Below the pieces are notes generated by a model. It did not search any database and was not told where the DNA came from. It worked only from the letters and a program-made list of their open reading frames with translations. The position numbers were made by a program, and so were the translations under genes. A DNA stretch of 64,000 nt from Paraburkholderia unamae. Lineage in GTDB: Bacteria > Pseudomonadota > Gammaproteobacteria > Burkholderiales > Burkholderiaceae. Below are positions 1 through 7,743 of this stretch, piece after piece. Each line of letters begins with the position of its first letter. The first letter of the stretch is position 1. The stretch covers positions 62,001-126,000 of the forward strand of contig NZ_QLSU01000022.1 in assembly GCF_003268775.1 (NCBI RefSeq), in the 5' to 3' direction.

Positions 1-135
1 CGCTTCCTCCAGCGAGAACAGGTCGTACGGGTTGACGATCGCCGGCACGCCCTGGCGCATGATGGTGTTGGTGACAGGATGAACCCGGATTTGCGCTGAA
101 TCCGGAACCTGCTTGATGCAGACGACGATGTGCAT
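1..135 (-). CDS. fixA: Electron transfer flavoprotein beta subunit FixA (N-terminal part, cut by window edge)
   Basis: The 45 visible residues begin MHIVVCIKQVPDSAQ and continue with the NPYDLFSLEEA stretch typical of FixA/EtfB. FixA belongs to the FixABCX complex, which supplies low-potential electrons to nitrogenase by electron bifurcation (family knowledge). It is the last visible gene of the minus-strand nifV-cysE-nifW-fixA run and starts 12 bp after the nifW stop, so it is probably co-transcribed. The gene continues to the left of the window and fixBCX cannot be seen. Confidence 0.88.
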   Translation of the reverse strand, partial: MHIVVCIKQVPDSAQIRVHPVTNTIMRQGVPAIVNPYDLFSLEEA

Positions 136-147
136 GGCGGCTCCAGA

Positions 148-486
148 TCAGGCGGCATCGCGGGCCGGTAACGACGCGCGCAGGTTGTCGAGGGAGACGT
201 GCTGCCTTCCGTCCACGTCCTGAAAGACCTTGAACACTTTTTCCTCGGCGGGCGTGGAGATAACGAAATCGTTGTACGCCTTCAATAGCAGGCCGTGATA
301 GAGCGCAAACATTGCCGCCTCGTTGTCCTGCGGCAGCGCATCCTGTTGACGGATGTACTGGAAGAAGCGCTTGAGAATATGCAGACGGCTCACGTTCACC
401 ACTTTCTGGTCGAAGCTAATGCGGAAAAACTGGAGAAAATCCTCGGCGGACGAGAGGCTCTCCAACTGCTCGATGAATCCTTGCAT
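148..486 (-). CDS. nifW: Nitrogenase-stabilizing/protective protein NifW
   Basis: A 112-residue protein starting MQGFIEQLESLSSAEDFL with the conserved LHILKRFFQYI and LLLKAYNDFV segments of NifW. NifW binds or protects the MoFe protein and supports homocitrate-dependent maturation (family knowledge). A longer reading frame extends upstream, but that part overlaps the cysE-like gene and lacks NifW similarity, so the internal ATG at 484-486 is chosen. It lies 5 bp after the cysE stop and just before fixA, in the operon driven from the sigma-54 promoter upstream of nifV. Confidence 0.9.
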   Translation of the reverse strand: MQGFIEQLESLSSAEDFLQFFRISFDQKVVNVSRLHILKRFFQYIRQQDALPQDNEAAMFALYHGLLLKAYNDFVISTPAEEKVFKVFQDVDGRQHVSLDNLRASLPARDAA

Positions 487-491
487 GTTGG

Positions 492-1298
492 CTACTCCCC
501 AATGTACGAAGCGGACGATGACGGAAAGCGCGTGGCCTGCGCACAGGACTCGTCGCAGCATCCGCACTTGCTGGCTGCGGCGCACGGGCCGGTATGCGCG
601 GTCTGCTCAAGATGCGCCACGCGCTCAAGCAGACAGGCGAGAGCCTTGCCGACCGGGTCGGGTATCAGATGGTGGTTCAGGTCGAAACCATAGGGAGCAG
701 GCCTCGTGGCCCGTGCGACGATGCGCCCTGGTATGCCGACCACGGTGACCCCCTCTGGCACCGGGTCGATGACGACGGAGTTGGCTGCGATGCGGGCGTG
801 GTGCCCGACCACAATGGGACCAAGAATCTTCGCTCCCGCGCCGACGACGACGTGGTCACCGAGCGTCGGATGCCGCTTGCCCGGATGCCAGCTCGTGCCG
901 CCGAGCGTGACCCCGTGATAGAGCGTGACATCGTTGCCGATTTCTGCGGTTTCACCGATTACGACGCCCGCGCCGTGATCGATGAAGAAACGCTCGCCGA
1001 TCACTGCACCCGGATGGATATCGATATGGGTGAACATCCGTGCGACATACGAAAGCCAGCGCGGCGCATAGCGCCAGCCGCGACACCACAGCGCGTGGCC
1101 GATACGGTACGCCGTGATCGCGTGTATGCCTGGATAGATCGTCCATACTTCGAGATGGCTCCGTGCAGCGGGATCACGTTCGTGGACGCAGCGAAGATCC
1201 CCCCGCAGCAGCGTCCACCACGAACGCCTCGATGCGTCCAGTGCATACTGCGGTGCGGACGATGCCGCGTCAGGCATGGTGCTTCGAAGCTCGCTCAT
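492..1298 (-). CDS. cysE: Serine O-acetyltransferase, nif-associated (CysE/NifP-like)
   Basis: 268 residues. An N-terminal helical SATase domain (about 25-95) is followed by a left-handed hexapeptide-repeat domain (about 95-200) with the HPGAVIG, ETAEIGNDVTLYHGVTLGGT and VVGAGAKILGP turns. It makes O-acetylserine for cysteine synthesis, which would raise cysteine supply for Fe-S assembly; this fits NifP of diazotrophs. The C-terminal tail is unusual, with a cysteine cluster (CAAASKCGCCDESC, about 240-253) not needed for catalysis. It overlaps the end of nifV by 4 bp, indicating translational coupling. Confidence 0.88.
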   Translation of the reverse strand: MSELRSTMPDAASSAPQYALDASRRSWWTLLRGDLRCVHERDPAARSHLEVWTIYPGIHAITAYRIGHALWCRGWRYAPRWLSYVARMFTHIDIHPGAVIGERFFIDHGAGVVIGETAEIGNDVTLYHGVTLGGTSWHPGKRHPTLGDHVVVGAGAKILGPIVVGHHARIAANSVVIDPVPEGVTVVGIPGRIVARATRPAPYGFDLNHHLIPDPVGKALACLLERVAHLEQTAHTGPCAAASKCGCCDESCAQATRFPSSSASYIGE

Positions 1299-2431
1299 GA
1301 CACTGTCTCCAGCGCGCCGTTTGCTTCGGCCAGGAATCGGTACAGATCGCTCTCGCTCGGCGCCTGCTTGTACTGGATCGCGAAATGACGGATGCGGTGG
1401 AGCAGCATTGGGACGAGCCGATCGGCGATGCGCAGGCCGAGCGCATCGTAAGCCTGGCGCACACTCTGGGAACCCGAGTGCTTGCCGAGTACTACTAAGC
1501 GCTGCCGGCCGAGTTCGGCGGGATCGAATCCTTCGTAGGTAGTCGGGTGCTTGGCGATACCGTCGGCGTGAATGCCCGACTCGTGTGTGAAAACACCTGC
1601 ACCGACGATACTCTTGTTGAGTGAGACGGTGCGGCCAGATGCCTGTTCAACCAGGCGTGAGATGCCCAGCAGCGCCGTGGTGTCGACTCCGGTGTCGCGG
1701 CCGAGCAGGTGACGCGTGCCCATGACGACTTCCTCGAGGGCGGCATTGCCAGCCCGCTCGCCGAGACCGTTGACGGTCGTATTGGCGTGCGTGGCGCCCG
1801 CGCGCAGGGCGGCGAGTGTGTTGGCCGTGGCCAGTCCGAGATCGTCGTGCGCATGTATCTCGATTTCAAGATCGACCACGCCGCGCAGCCGTGCGATAGC
1901 TTCGTAGGTGGAGAACGGGTCCAGCACGCCCAGCGTGTCGGCAAAGCGAATCCGTTGCGCGCCACATTGCTGAGCATGCTGTGCGACCACAGCCAGGAAT
2001 GCCGGGTCGGCACGGGAAGCGTCTTCCATCCCGAGCGAGACCTTGCGGCCGCTTTTTGCCGCGTTGGTGATCACGCGCGTGACCTGCCCGAGCACCCAGC
2101 TGCGCGGTTGCCGCAGCTTGTGCTGAAGGTGAATGTCCGAAACCGGAATCGACAGATGGACGATGTCCGGGTTGCAGCGCAGGGCGGCGGCAAGGTCGTT
2201 GTCGGTGAGCCGTCCCCAGACCATCATGCCCGCATGAAGGTTCAGGTCGACAATTGCCTTGATGCAGGCGATTTCATCTTCGCCCATGGCAGGGATGCCG
2301 ATTTCGAGTTCGGGGACTCCTGCGCGTGATAGCGCAGTGGCGATTGCGCATTTCTCTGCGATCGTGAATGCGACGCCGGCTGTCTGCTCGCCATCGCGCA
2401 GCGTGGTGTCATTGATGATCGGGTTGGACAT
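1295..2431 (-). CDS. nifV: Homocitrate synthase NifV
   Basis: 378 residues starting MSNPIINDTTLRDGEQTAGVAF, the DRDGE-type metal- and substrate-binding opening of the DRE-TIM metallolyases. The HAHDDLGLATANT and NTTVNGLGERAGNAALEEV motifs are also present. NifV condenses acetyl-CoA and 2-oxoglutarate to homocitrate, the organic ligand of FeMo-co. The start at 2431 has an AGAGGT ribosome site. The 75 extra upstream codons of the open frame run through the sigma-54 promoter and are not coding. It is first gene of the nifV-cysE-nifW-fixA operon. Confidence 0.95.
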   Translation of the reverse strand: MSNPIINDTTLRDGEQTAGVAFTIAEKCAIATALSRAGVPELEIGIPAMGEDEIACIKAIVDLNLHAGMMVWGRLTDNDLAAALRCNPDIVHLSIPVSDIHLQHKLRQPRSWVLGQVTRVITNAAKSGRKVSLGMEDASRADPAFLAVVAQHAQQCGAQRIRFADTLGVLDPFSTYEAIARLRGVVDLEIEIHAHDDLGLATANTLAALRAGATHANTTVNGLGERAGNAALEEVVMGTRHLLGRDTGVDTTALLGISRLVEQASGRTVSLNKSIVGAGVFTHESGIHADGIAKHPTTYEGFDPAELGRQRLVVLGKHSGSQSVRQAYDALGLRIADRLVPMLLHRIRHFAIQYKQAPSESDLYRFLAEANGALETVS

Positions 2432-2463
2432 CGGTGACCTCTCTGGTTGTTGCAGACTTGGAT

Positions 2464-2479
2464 TGCAAGGGCTGTGCCA
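2464..2479 (-). promoter_or_regulatory. Sigma-54 (-24/-12) promoter of nifV operon
   Basis: Read on the minus strand the site is TGGCACAGCCCTTGCA, a full match to the TGGCACR-N4-TTGCW consensus with GG-N10-GC spacing. It lies about 32 bp upstream of the nifV start codon. Confidence 0.9.
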
Positions 2480-2573
2480 GGCGATATCACGGCGAAAATC
2501 AGCTTTAACCGTATGATTTTCGTCGGCGCGTGTCGTTTCCGAAGCGGGGGCTGCCGGTTGTCCGTGTCGTGAA

Positions 2574-2589
2574 TGTCCTGTTTCGAACA
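2574..2589 (-). promoter_or_regulatory. NifA upstream activator sequence for nifV
   Basis: TGTCCTGTTTCGAACA is a perfect TGT-N10-ACA NifA site. It is 95 bp upstream of the nifV -24 element, almost the same distance as at nifB and nifH. It lies in the 312-bp gap between the ferredoxin gene and nifV, which otherwise shows no gene. Confidence 0.85.
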
Positions 2590-2743
2590 GGCGCGGTAGT
2601 GTTCGGATGGTACGGGCAGCGCTGGGTCTTCCGCGCCGCGCGTAACTGACTGTCATGGACAGAGAAGGAGAGGCAAGGGGAGCCCGATATCGGTGGATCC
2701 CGGATGATTGCTGCGACGGATGAGTGCTCGCGAGCCGGAAACG

Positions 2744-3079
2744 TCAGTGCTCGCGCGCGAGGTTGCGCGTATGTCTTGGCAGTTCGATGACCAGATCGAT
2801 GTCTCGCAATTTCACGCAGCAGGCAAGGCGCGACTGCGCTTCGAGTCCCCATGCATGGTCGAGCTGGTCGCTTTCGTCGTCCTCCGGCGGCGCGAGCGAT
2901 GTGCCGCCTTCGCGTATGTACACGTGGCAGGTCGCGCAGGCTGCCACCATTTCACAGGCATGTTCGAGCGCGATACCCGAGCGCAGCAGGTTTTCGCACA
3001 GCGACGTGCCGCGCCTGGCTTCGACGATCTGTCCATCGGGGCACAGCTCGGGGTGGGGAAGTACGTGTACGCGAGGCAT
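2744..3079 (-). CDS. fdx: 2Fe-2S ferredoxin, Isc/adrenodoxin type
   Basis: 111 residues with cysteines spaced C-x5-C-x2-C (CEMVAACATC, about 42-51) and a fourth in LACC near residue 87, the adrenodoxin/IscFdx pattern. In Isc systems this ferredoxin reduces persulfide or cluster intermediates on IscU. It sits 15 bp downstream of hscA as the last gene of the isc-like operon, which matches the order hscA-fdx of housekeeping isc operons. No hscB or iscX is present nearby. Confidence 0.87.
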   Translation of the reverse strand: MPRVHVLPHPELCPDGQIVEARRGTSLCENLLRSGIALEHACEMVAACATCHVYIREGGTSLAPPEDDESDQLDHAWGLEAQSRLACCVKLRDIDLVIELPRHTRNLAREH

Positions 3080-3094
3080 GGTGTCGTTCGTCCC

Positions 3095-4969
3095 TCAGGC
3101 AAGGCTGTCGAGTTCACGGCCAGCTAGCGCCTTTCGTATCGATGCGTTCATGCGCCGCGCAGCAAATTCTTCCGTGGCCTGGGACAGGTCGGCGGCCGCC
3201 ATTTTGAGCGGCCCGAGGGATGCGCCGGTCTCGAGTGCATCGGCCACACGGAAGGTGGCCTGCCGGACGTTGGCCAACTCTTCGGCCGATAGCAGTGCAG
3301 CATCGCTCGCGAGTGCGGCCCCGGTCGCATCCAGCAGACGCCGTGCGTCGACCTGCGCTTCGCGCAATGTGCGCAGTTGCATGTCATCGAGCGAAGTTTC
3401 AATCGCCTCTTTCAGCATGTCAGCCACCTGCGCGTCGGTGAGACCGTACGACGGTTTGACGTCGACATGTGCTTCAATACCGGTCGTCTGCTCGCGGGCG
3501 GTAACGGCAAGCAGGCCGTCGGCGTCGATCTGGAACGTGACGCGAATACGTGCGGCACCGGCGACCGCGGGCGGAATGCCGCGCAATTCGAACCGCGCGA
3601 GGGAACGGCAGCCCGATACGGCTTCACGTTCACCCTGCACGACATGAATCGACATCGCGGTCTGTCCGTCCTTGAACGTCGTGAATTCCTGTGCTCGCGC
3701 CACGGGTAACGTGGAGTTGCGCGCGATGATCTTTTCGACGAGGCCGCCCATGGTTTCGAGGCCGAGCGATAGCGGGCACACGTCGAGCAGCAGCCAACTT
3801 TCGCCGTTGCCGTTGCCGACCAGTACGTCGGCCTGTTTGGCCGCGCCAAGCGCGACGACCTGGTCGGGATCGATGTCGACGAGTGGGTCTCGCCCGAAAA
3901 ATTCGCGCACCGCTTCGCGTGCGAGCGGCATGCGGGTCGAGCCGCCGACGAGGACCACACCGCTAATATCGGTCGTCCGCAGATTCGCATCGCGTAGCGC
4001 ACGACGGGTCGCGGCAAACGTGCGATCGATCAGCGGTTGGCAGAGCGCAGCGAAGGCTGCGCGGGACAGGGCTCGTTGCCAGACAGTGCCATCCGTTAGC
4101 GTCATTGCGACACTGGCCGTTTCCGATTGCGAAAGCCCCTCTTTTGCGGCGCGTGCGGCTATCAGCAGGCTGCGTTGTTCATGCGGTGCGAGCGATGCGA
4201 GACCGGCAACACCGTTTGCCTCACATAGCCATTGCGCAATCGCCTGATCGAAGTCGTCGCCCCCGAGAGCTGAATCGCCACCCGTTGCGAGCACTTCAAA
4301 GACACCCTTCGAGAGACGCAGGATCGAAATATCGAAGGTGCCACCTCCCAGATCGTAGACCGCGAAAGTGCCCTCAACCGCGCGGTCCAGGCCGTAGGCC
4401 ACCGCCGCTGCGGTTGGCTCGTTCATCAACCGCAGCACTGTCAGTCCGGATAGCCTTGCGGCGTCCTTTGTCGCCTGGCGTTGCGCATCGTCGAAGTATG
4501 CCGGTACGGTGATGACCACGCCCGCGAGTTCTCCGCCGAGTGACGCTTCGGCCCGAACACGCAGAGTGCGCAGGATTTCCGCCGACACTTCCACTGGCGA
4601 GCGCTCACCCGCAACGGTCGCAAGGCTCACCATGCCGGGACGATCGATAAACCGGTACGGCAGGGTGTCGGCATTGGGCAGATCCGCAAGGCGTCGCCCC
4701 ATGAAGCGTTTTACCGAGACGATCGTGTTTGCAGGATCGTCGGCCTGGTGTATCTGCGCGTCGCGCCCTGCCTGCACTTCGCCCGAGGGAAGGTAACGCA
4801 CGACGGACGGCAGCAGGGTTTCGCCCGCGGTATCCACCAGCACCCGGGCCGCAGCGCTCTGTACGGTGGCCACGAGCGAATTGGTCGTGCCAAGGTCGAT
4901 TCCGGCCGCGAGCCGGTGCTGGTGCGGGGCGGCGGCGCGGCCTGGTTCCGCGATCTGTAGCAGGGCCAT
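3095..4969 (-). CDS. hscA: Fe-S assembly Hsp70-class chaperone HscA
   Basis: 624 residues with an Hsp70 ATPase domain: AGIDLGTTNSLVAT near residue 23, VPAYFDDAQRQATKDAARLSGL, and AVYDLGGGTFDISIL. A peptide-binding domain and a short lid follow. HscA uses ATP to help transfer clusters from IscU to acceptors. The neighbouring IscU carries the LPPVK motif that HscA recognises, so the pair looks functional. The start ATG at 4967-4969 is where homology begins; 82 codons of open frame upstream look non-coding. The partner co-chaperone HscB is missing from this operon. Confidence 0.9.
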   Translation of the reverse strand: MALLQIAEPGRAAAPHQHRLAAGIDLGTTNSLVATVQSAAARVLVDTAGETLLPSVVRYLPSGEVQAGRDAQIHQADDPANTIVSVKRFMGRRLADLPNADTLPYRFIDRPGMVSLATVAGERSPVEVSAEILRTLRVRAEASLGGELAGVVITVPAYFDDAQRQATKDAARLSGLTVLRLMNEPTAAAVAYGLDRAVEGTFAVYDLGGGTFDISILRLSKGVFEVLATGGDSALGGDDFDQAIAQWLCEANGVAGLASLAPHEQRSLLIAARAAKEGLSQSETASVAMTLTDGTVWQRALSRAAFAALCQPLIDRTFAATRRALRDANLRTTDISGVVLVGGSTRMPLAREAVREFFGRDPLVDIDPDQVVALGAAKQADVLVGNGNGESWLLLDVCPLSLGLETMGGLVEKIIARNSTLPVARAQEFTTFKDGQTAMSIHVVQGEREAVSGCRSLARFELRGIPPAVAGAARIRVTFQIDADGLLAVTAREQTTGIEAHVDVKPSYGLTDAQVADMLKEAIETSLDDMQLRTLREAQVDARRLLDATGAALASDAALLSAEELANVRQATFRVADALETGASLGPLKMAAADLSQATEEFAARRMNASIRKALAGRELDSLA

Positions 4970-4992
4970 GGTCAGGATGTCCGGTTGGTGGT

Positions 4993-5316
4993 TCAGACGG
5001 CGAAACTTTCCCCGCATCCACAGTTCGCGGTCGCGTTCGGGTTGTGAAATTTGAATCCCTCGTTGAGTCCCTCGCGTACAAAGTCGAGTTCGGTGCCGTC
5101 GAGCATAGGCAGACTGCGCGGATCCACAACGATCATCACGCCATGGGCTTCGAAGCATTGGTCCTCCGCGGCGGGCGCATCGACGAACTCGAGCGCATAT
5201 GCGAAGCCAGAGCACCCGCTTGTCTTGACGGCGACTCGAAGTCCGACGCCGCTGCCGCGCTTTTGCAGGGACTTCTCGACGTGCCGTGCCGCAGCGGGGG
5301 TGAGTGAGATGGTCAT
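4993..5316 (-). CDS. iscA: A-type Fe-S carrier IscA (HesB family)
   Basis: 107 residues, MTISLTPAAARHVEKSL followed by GCSGFAYALEF and the C-terminal CGCGESF. These give the three conserved cysteines of A-type carriers. It would accept clusters from IscU and pass them to target apoproteins. It is the second of two adjacent A-type carriers in this operon (an upstream one ends 11 bp before), which suggests division of labour or recent specialisation. Confidence 0.88.
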   Translation of the reverse strand: MTISLTPAAARHVEKSLQKRGSGVGLRVAVKTSGCSGFAYALEFVDAPAAEDQCFEAHGVMIVVDPRSLPMLDGTELDFVREGLNEGFKFHNPNATANCGCGESFAV

Positions 5317-5327
5317 GATCTGCCGCC

Positions 5328-5702
5328 TCACACGGAAAACGAGCTGCCGCAGCCGCAGGTACTCTGGGCGTTGGGGTTCTGGATGACGAAGCGCGCGCCT
5401 TCGAGGCCGTCTTCGTAATCGACTCGCGCGCCGAGCAGATACTGCTGGCTCATCGCATCGACCAGCAGCGTGACGCCGTCGGTGACGGTTTGCATGTCGT
5501 CTTCGGCAATCTGGTCGTCGAAGGAGAAACCGTACTGGAAGCCGGAGCACCCGCCGCCCGAGACATAGAGCCTGAGCTTGAGCAGCGGGTTGCCTTCTTC
5601 CTCGATCAGCGATGCGACCTTGGCAGCGGCGCGTGGGGTGAAATCTAGAAATGCCGGCGTCGCATTCTGAGGGGCGACGCCCGTGTGTTGAAGCGATTCC
5701 AT
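5328..5702 (-). CDS. A-type Fe-S carrier, ErpA/IscA-like
   Basis: 124 residues with a 20-residue N-terminal extension before LDFTPRAAAKVASLIEEEGNP, then GGGCSGFQYGFSFDDQ and the C-terminal TCGCGSSFSV. The GGGCSGFQYGF form and the EEDMQTV region are closer to ErpA/IscN than to classic IscA. It lies between iscU and the second iscA, presumably in one transcript from the sigma-54 promoter ahead of iscS. ErpA-like or nif-specific IscA are both possible names. Confidence 0.85.
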   Translation of the reverse strand: MESLQHTGVAPQNATPAFLDFTPRAAAKVASLIEEEGNPLLKLRLYVSGGGCSGFQYGFSFDDQIAEDDMQTVTDGVTLLVDAMSQQYLLGARVDYEDGLEGARFVIQNPNAQSTCGCGSSFSV

Positions 5703-5731
5703 TGTGCTTATCCTCGTTCGGGTGAGCGCGT

Positions 5732-6175
5732 TCAGTTTGCGCCGGACGCGCAGGCCGGCTGATCCGTGGTGAGGTCGACGTCGTGCGAATCCGCTGCGCG
5801 CTGGCGCGATCGGAAGTCCGCGACCGCGGCCTTGATGGCGTCCTCTGCGAGGATCGAGCAATGGATCTTCACGGGCGGTAACGCGAGTTCCTCTGCAATC
5901 TGGGTATTCCTGATCGACATCGCTTCATCGAGCGTCTTGCCCTTGACCCATTCGGTCACGAGCGAACTCGATGCGATGGCCGAACCGCAACCGTATGTCT
6001 TGAACTTCGCGTCCTCGATTACACCGTCTCGGTTCACGCGGATCTGGAGCTTCATGACGTCACCGCACGCCGGAGCCCCAACCATCCCTGTGCCGACCGC
6101 ATCGTCGTCTTTCCCGAATGAGCCGACATTGCGGGGATTTTCGTAGTGGTCGAGAACCTTGTCGCTATAAGCCAT
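5732..6175 (-). CDS. iscU: Fe-S cluster scaffold IscU/NifU-like (single domain)
   Basis: 147 residues starting MAYSDKVLDHYENPRNVGSFGK. The scaffold cysteines are in GAPACGD, KTYGCGSAIASSS and VKIHCSILAEDA, and the HscA-recognition motif LPPVK is intact. It assembles 2Fe-2S and 4Fe-4S clusters from IscS sulfur. The central ferredoxin-like and C-terminal Nfu domains of classical NifU (about 300 residues) are absent; only a short 25-residue tail follows. A GTG lies 12 bp upstream, but the ATG has GGAG at the right distance. Confidence 0.92.
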   Translation of the reverse strand: MAYSDKVLDHYENPRNVGSFGKDDDAVGTGMVGAPACGDVMKLQIRVNRDGVIEDAKFKTYGCGSAIASSSLVTEWVKGKTLDEAMSIRNTQIAEELALPPVKIHCSILAEDAIKAAVADFRSRQRAADSHDVDLTTDQPACASGAN

Positions 6176-6221
6176 GACGTGCTCCACTGGACTACCAGAG
6201 TGAAATGAAAAGGCCGGGGTG

Positions 6222-7460
6222 TCAGTGCTCGGCCCACTGGATGGAATGAAGATGAATGCCGGCCTGCGCCATGTCCCACAGCGGGCTCATGTTGCGCAGG
6301 CGGTTGACTACCTGAGTCACCTGGGCAATCGTGAAGTCGATTTCCTCCCCGGTTGTGAAGCGACCGAGAGAGAAACGGAGCGACCCGTGTGCGAGCGTGT
6401 CGTCGCGGCCCATCGCGCGCAGCACGTAGCTCGGCTCAAGGCTGGCGGACGTGCAGGCGGAACCAGACGACACGGCGACGTCCTTCATGCCCATCAGCAG
6501 CGATTCGCCTTCGACGTACTGGAAACTCACGTTCAGGTAGTGCGGCGCCCCGCGGGCGAAGTCGCTGTTCAGGGTGACGGCCTCGATGGTCTGGAGTCCG
6601 ATCCATAGACGCTCGCGCAGAGAGCGGATCCGTTTGTTGTCCGCATGCATGCATTCGCGCGCGAGCCAGAACGCCTCACCCATGCCGACGATCTGGTGTG
6701 TCGGCAGGGTACCCGAGCGCATGCCGCGCTCGTGACCGCCCCCATGCATCTGCGCCTCGATCCGCACGCGTGGCCGGCGCCGTACGTAAAGAGCGCCGAT
6801 GCCCTTCGGTCCGTAGAGCTTGTGCGCCGAGAACGACATCAGGTCGACCGGTAGCGTGTCGAGATCGATCGGAACCTTGCCGGCCGCCTGGGCGGCATCG
6901 ACGTGTAACAGCACGCCGCGCTCGCGGCACAGCGCCCCGAGCGCCGCGATGTCCTGGACGACACCGGTTTCGTTGTTCACGAGCATCACCGATGCGAGCA
7001 CGGTGCCAGGCGTCAGCGCAGCCTCGAACACGGCCGGATCGACAAGGCCGTCAGGTTGTACCGGCAGCACGATGACCTCGAAGCCATCGCGCTCGAGTTC
7101 GCGCATCGTGTCGAGCACGGCCTTGTGCTCGGTCGCAACCGTCACCACTCGGTTGCCGCGCGAGCGGTAGAAGCGCGCGGCACCCTTGAGCGCGAGATTG
7201 TTCGATTCGGTGGCGCCTGAAGTCCAGACGATTTCGCGAGGGTCGGCGTTCACGAGGCTCGCCACCTGCTCGCGCGCCAGTTCCACGGCTTCCTCGGCGG
7301 CCCAGCCGTAAGCATGCGAGCGGCTTGCCGCGTTGCCGAAGATCTGGGTCATATATGGCAGCATGCGCCGCGCGACGCGCGGGTCGACCGGCGTGGTGGC
7401 GGCGTAGTCCAGGTAGACGGGCTGGATACGGCGTTCCTGATCGCGTGCGACATCCGGCAT
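6222..7460 (-). CDS. iscS: Cysteine desulfurase IscS
   Basis: 412 residues with YLDYAATTPVDPRV at the N-terminus, TEHKAVLD, the PLP lysine in SFSAHKLYGPKGIGALYV, and the active-site cysteine in SSGSACTSASLEPSYVL. It removes sulfur from cysteine for Fe-S assembly on IscU. The open frame continues 19 codons upstream, but those bases are the sigma-54 promoter; the ATG at 7458-7460 has a GAGGAG ribosome site and is preferred. It is the first gene of the nif-regulated isc operon and is divergent from nifA. Confidence 0.93.
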   Translation of the reverse strand: MPDVARDQERRIQPVYLDYAATTPVDPRVARRMLPYMTQIFGNAASRSHAYGWAAEEAVELAREQVASLVNADPREIVWTSGATESNNLALKGAARFYRSRGNRVVTVATEHKAVLDTMRELERDGFEVIVLPVQPDGLVDPAVFEAALTPGTVLASVMLVNNETGVVQDIAALGALCRERGVLLHVDAAQAAGKVPIDLDTLPVDLMSFSAHKLYGPKGIGALYVRRRPRVRIEAQMHGGGHERGMRSGTLPTHQIVGMGEAFWLARECMHADNKRIRSLRERLWIGLQTIEAVTLNSDFARGAPHYLNVSFQYVEGESLLMGMKDVAVSSGSACTSASLEPSYVLRAMGRDDTLAHGSLRFSLGRFTTGEEIDFTIAQVTQVVNRLRNMSPLWDMAQAGIHLHSIQWAEH

Positions 7461-7500
7461 GGCGGGCTCCTCGGCGACGGATGAGAGACGGGCGACAATT

Positions 7501-7516
7501 TGCAACATCTGTGCCA
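7501..7516 (-). promoter_or_regulatory. Sigma-54 (-24/-12) promoter of the isc operon
   Basis: On the minus strand the site reads TGGCACAGATGTTGCA, a full consensus match with GG-N10-GC spacing. It lies 41 bp upstream of the iscS start. No perfect TGT-N10-ACA NifA site was found in the 283-bp iscS-nifA gap. Confidence 0.88.
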
Positions 7517-7536
7517 TGGCTTTTTTTTCGGTTGTA

Positions 7537-7553
7537 TCGTTCCTTTCGAACGA
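7537..7553. repeat. Inverted repeat between iscS and nifA
   Basis: TCGTTC and GAACGA are separated by 5 bp, between the iscS -24 element and nifA. Palindromes of this size in divergent regulatory regions are often regulator sites, but no regulator can be assigned. Confidence 0.35.
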
Positions 7554-7743
7554 CAGTTGTTTTTTTTGTCCGTAACCTGTACTGCACGGTGGAGCGGACT
7601 TGTTGCGTTTGTAGGCTTTGTCGCCACGAGTGCAAACTCAGACGCATGTTTGTCTGGCATGGGCTGATTCTTGCTTTATCGCGTCTCATGCTGTTGTTGC
7701 GCAGTGGTGCCGCGATCGGGCCATCGCACGAGCGGAGGGATTC

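Noticed and set aside
7660..7675. TGGGCTGATTCTTGCT as a sigma-54 promoter for nifA
   Set aside because: Spacing and -12 half fit, but the -24 half matches only TGG; too weak to list without other support.
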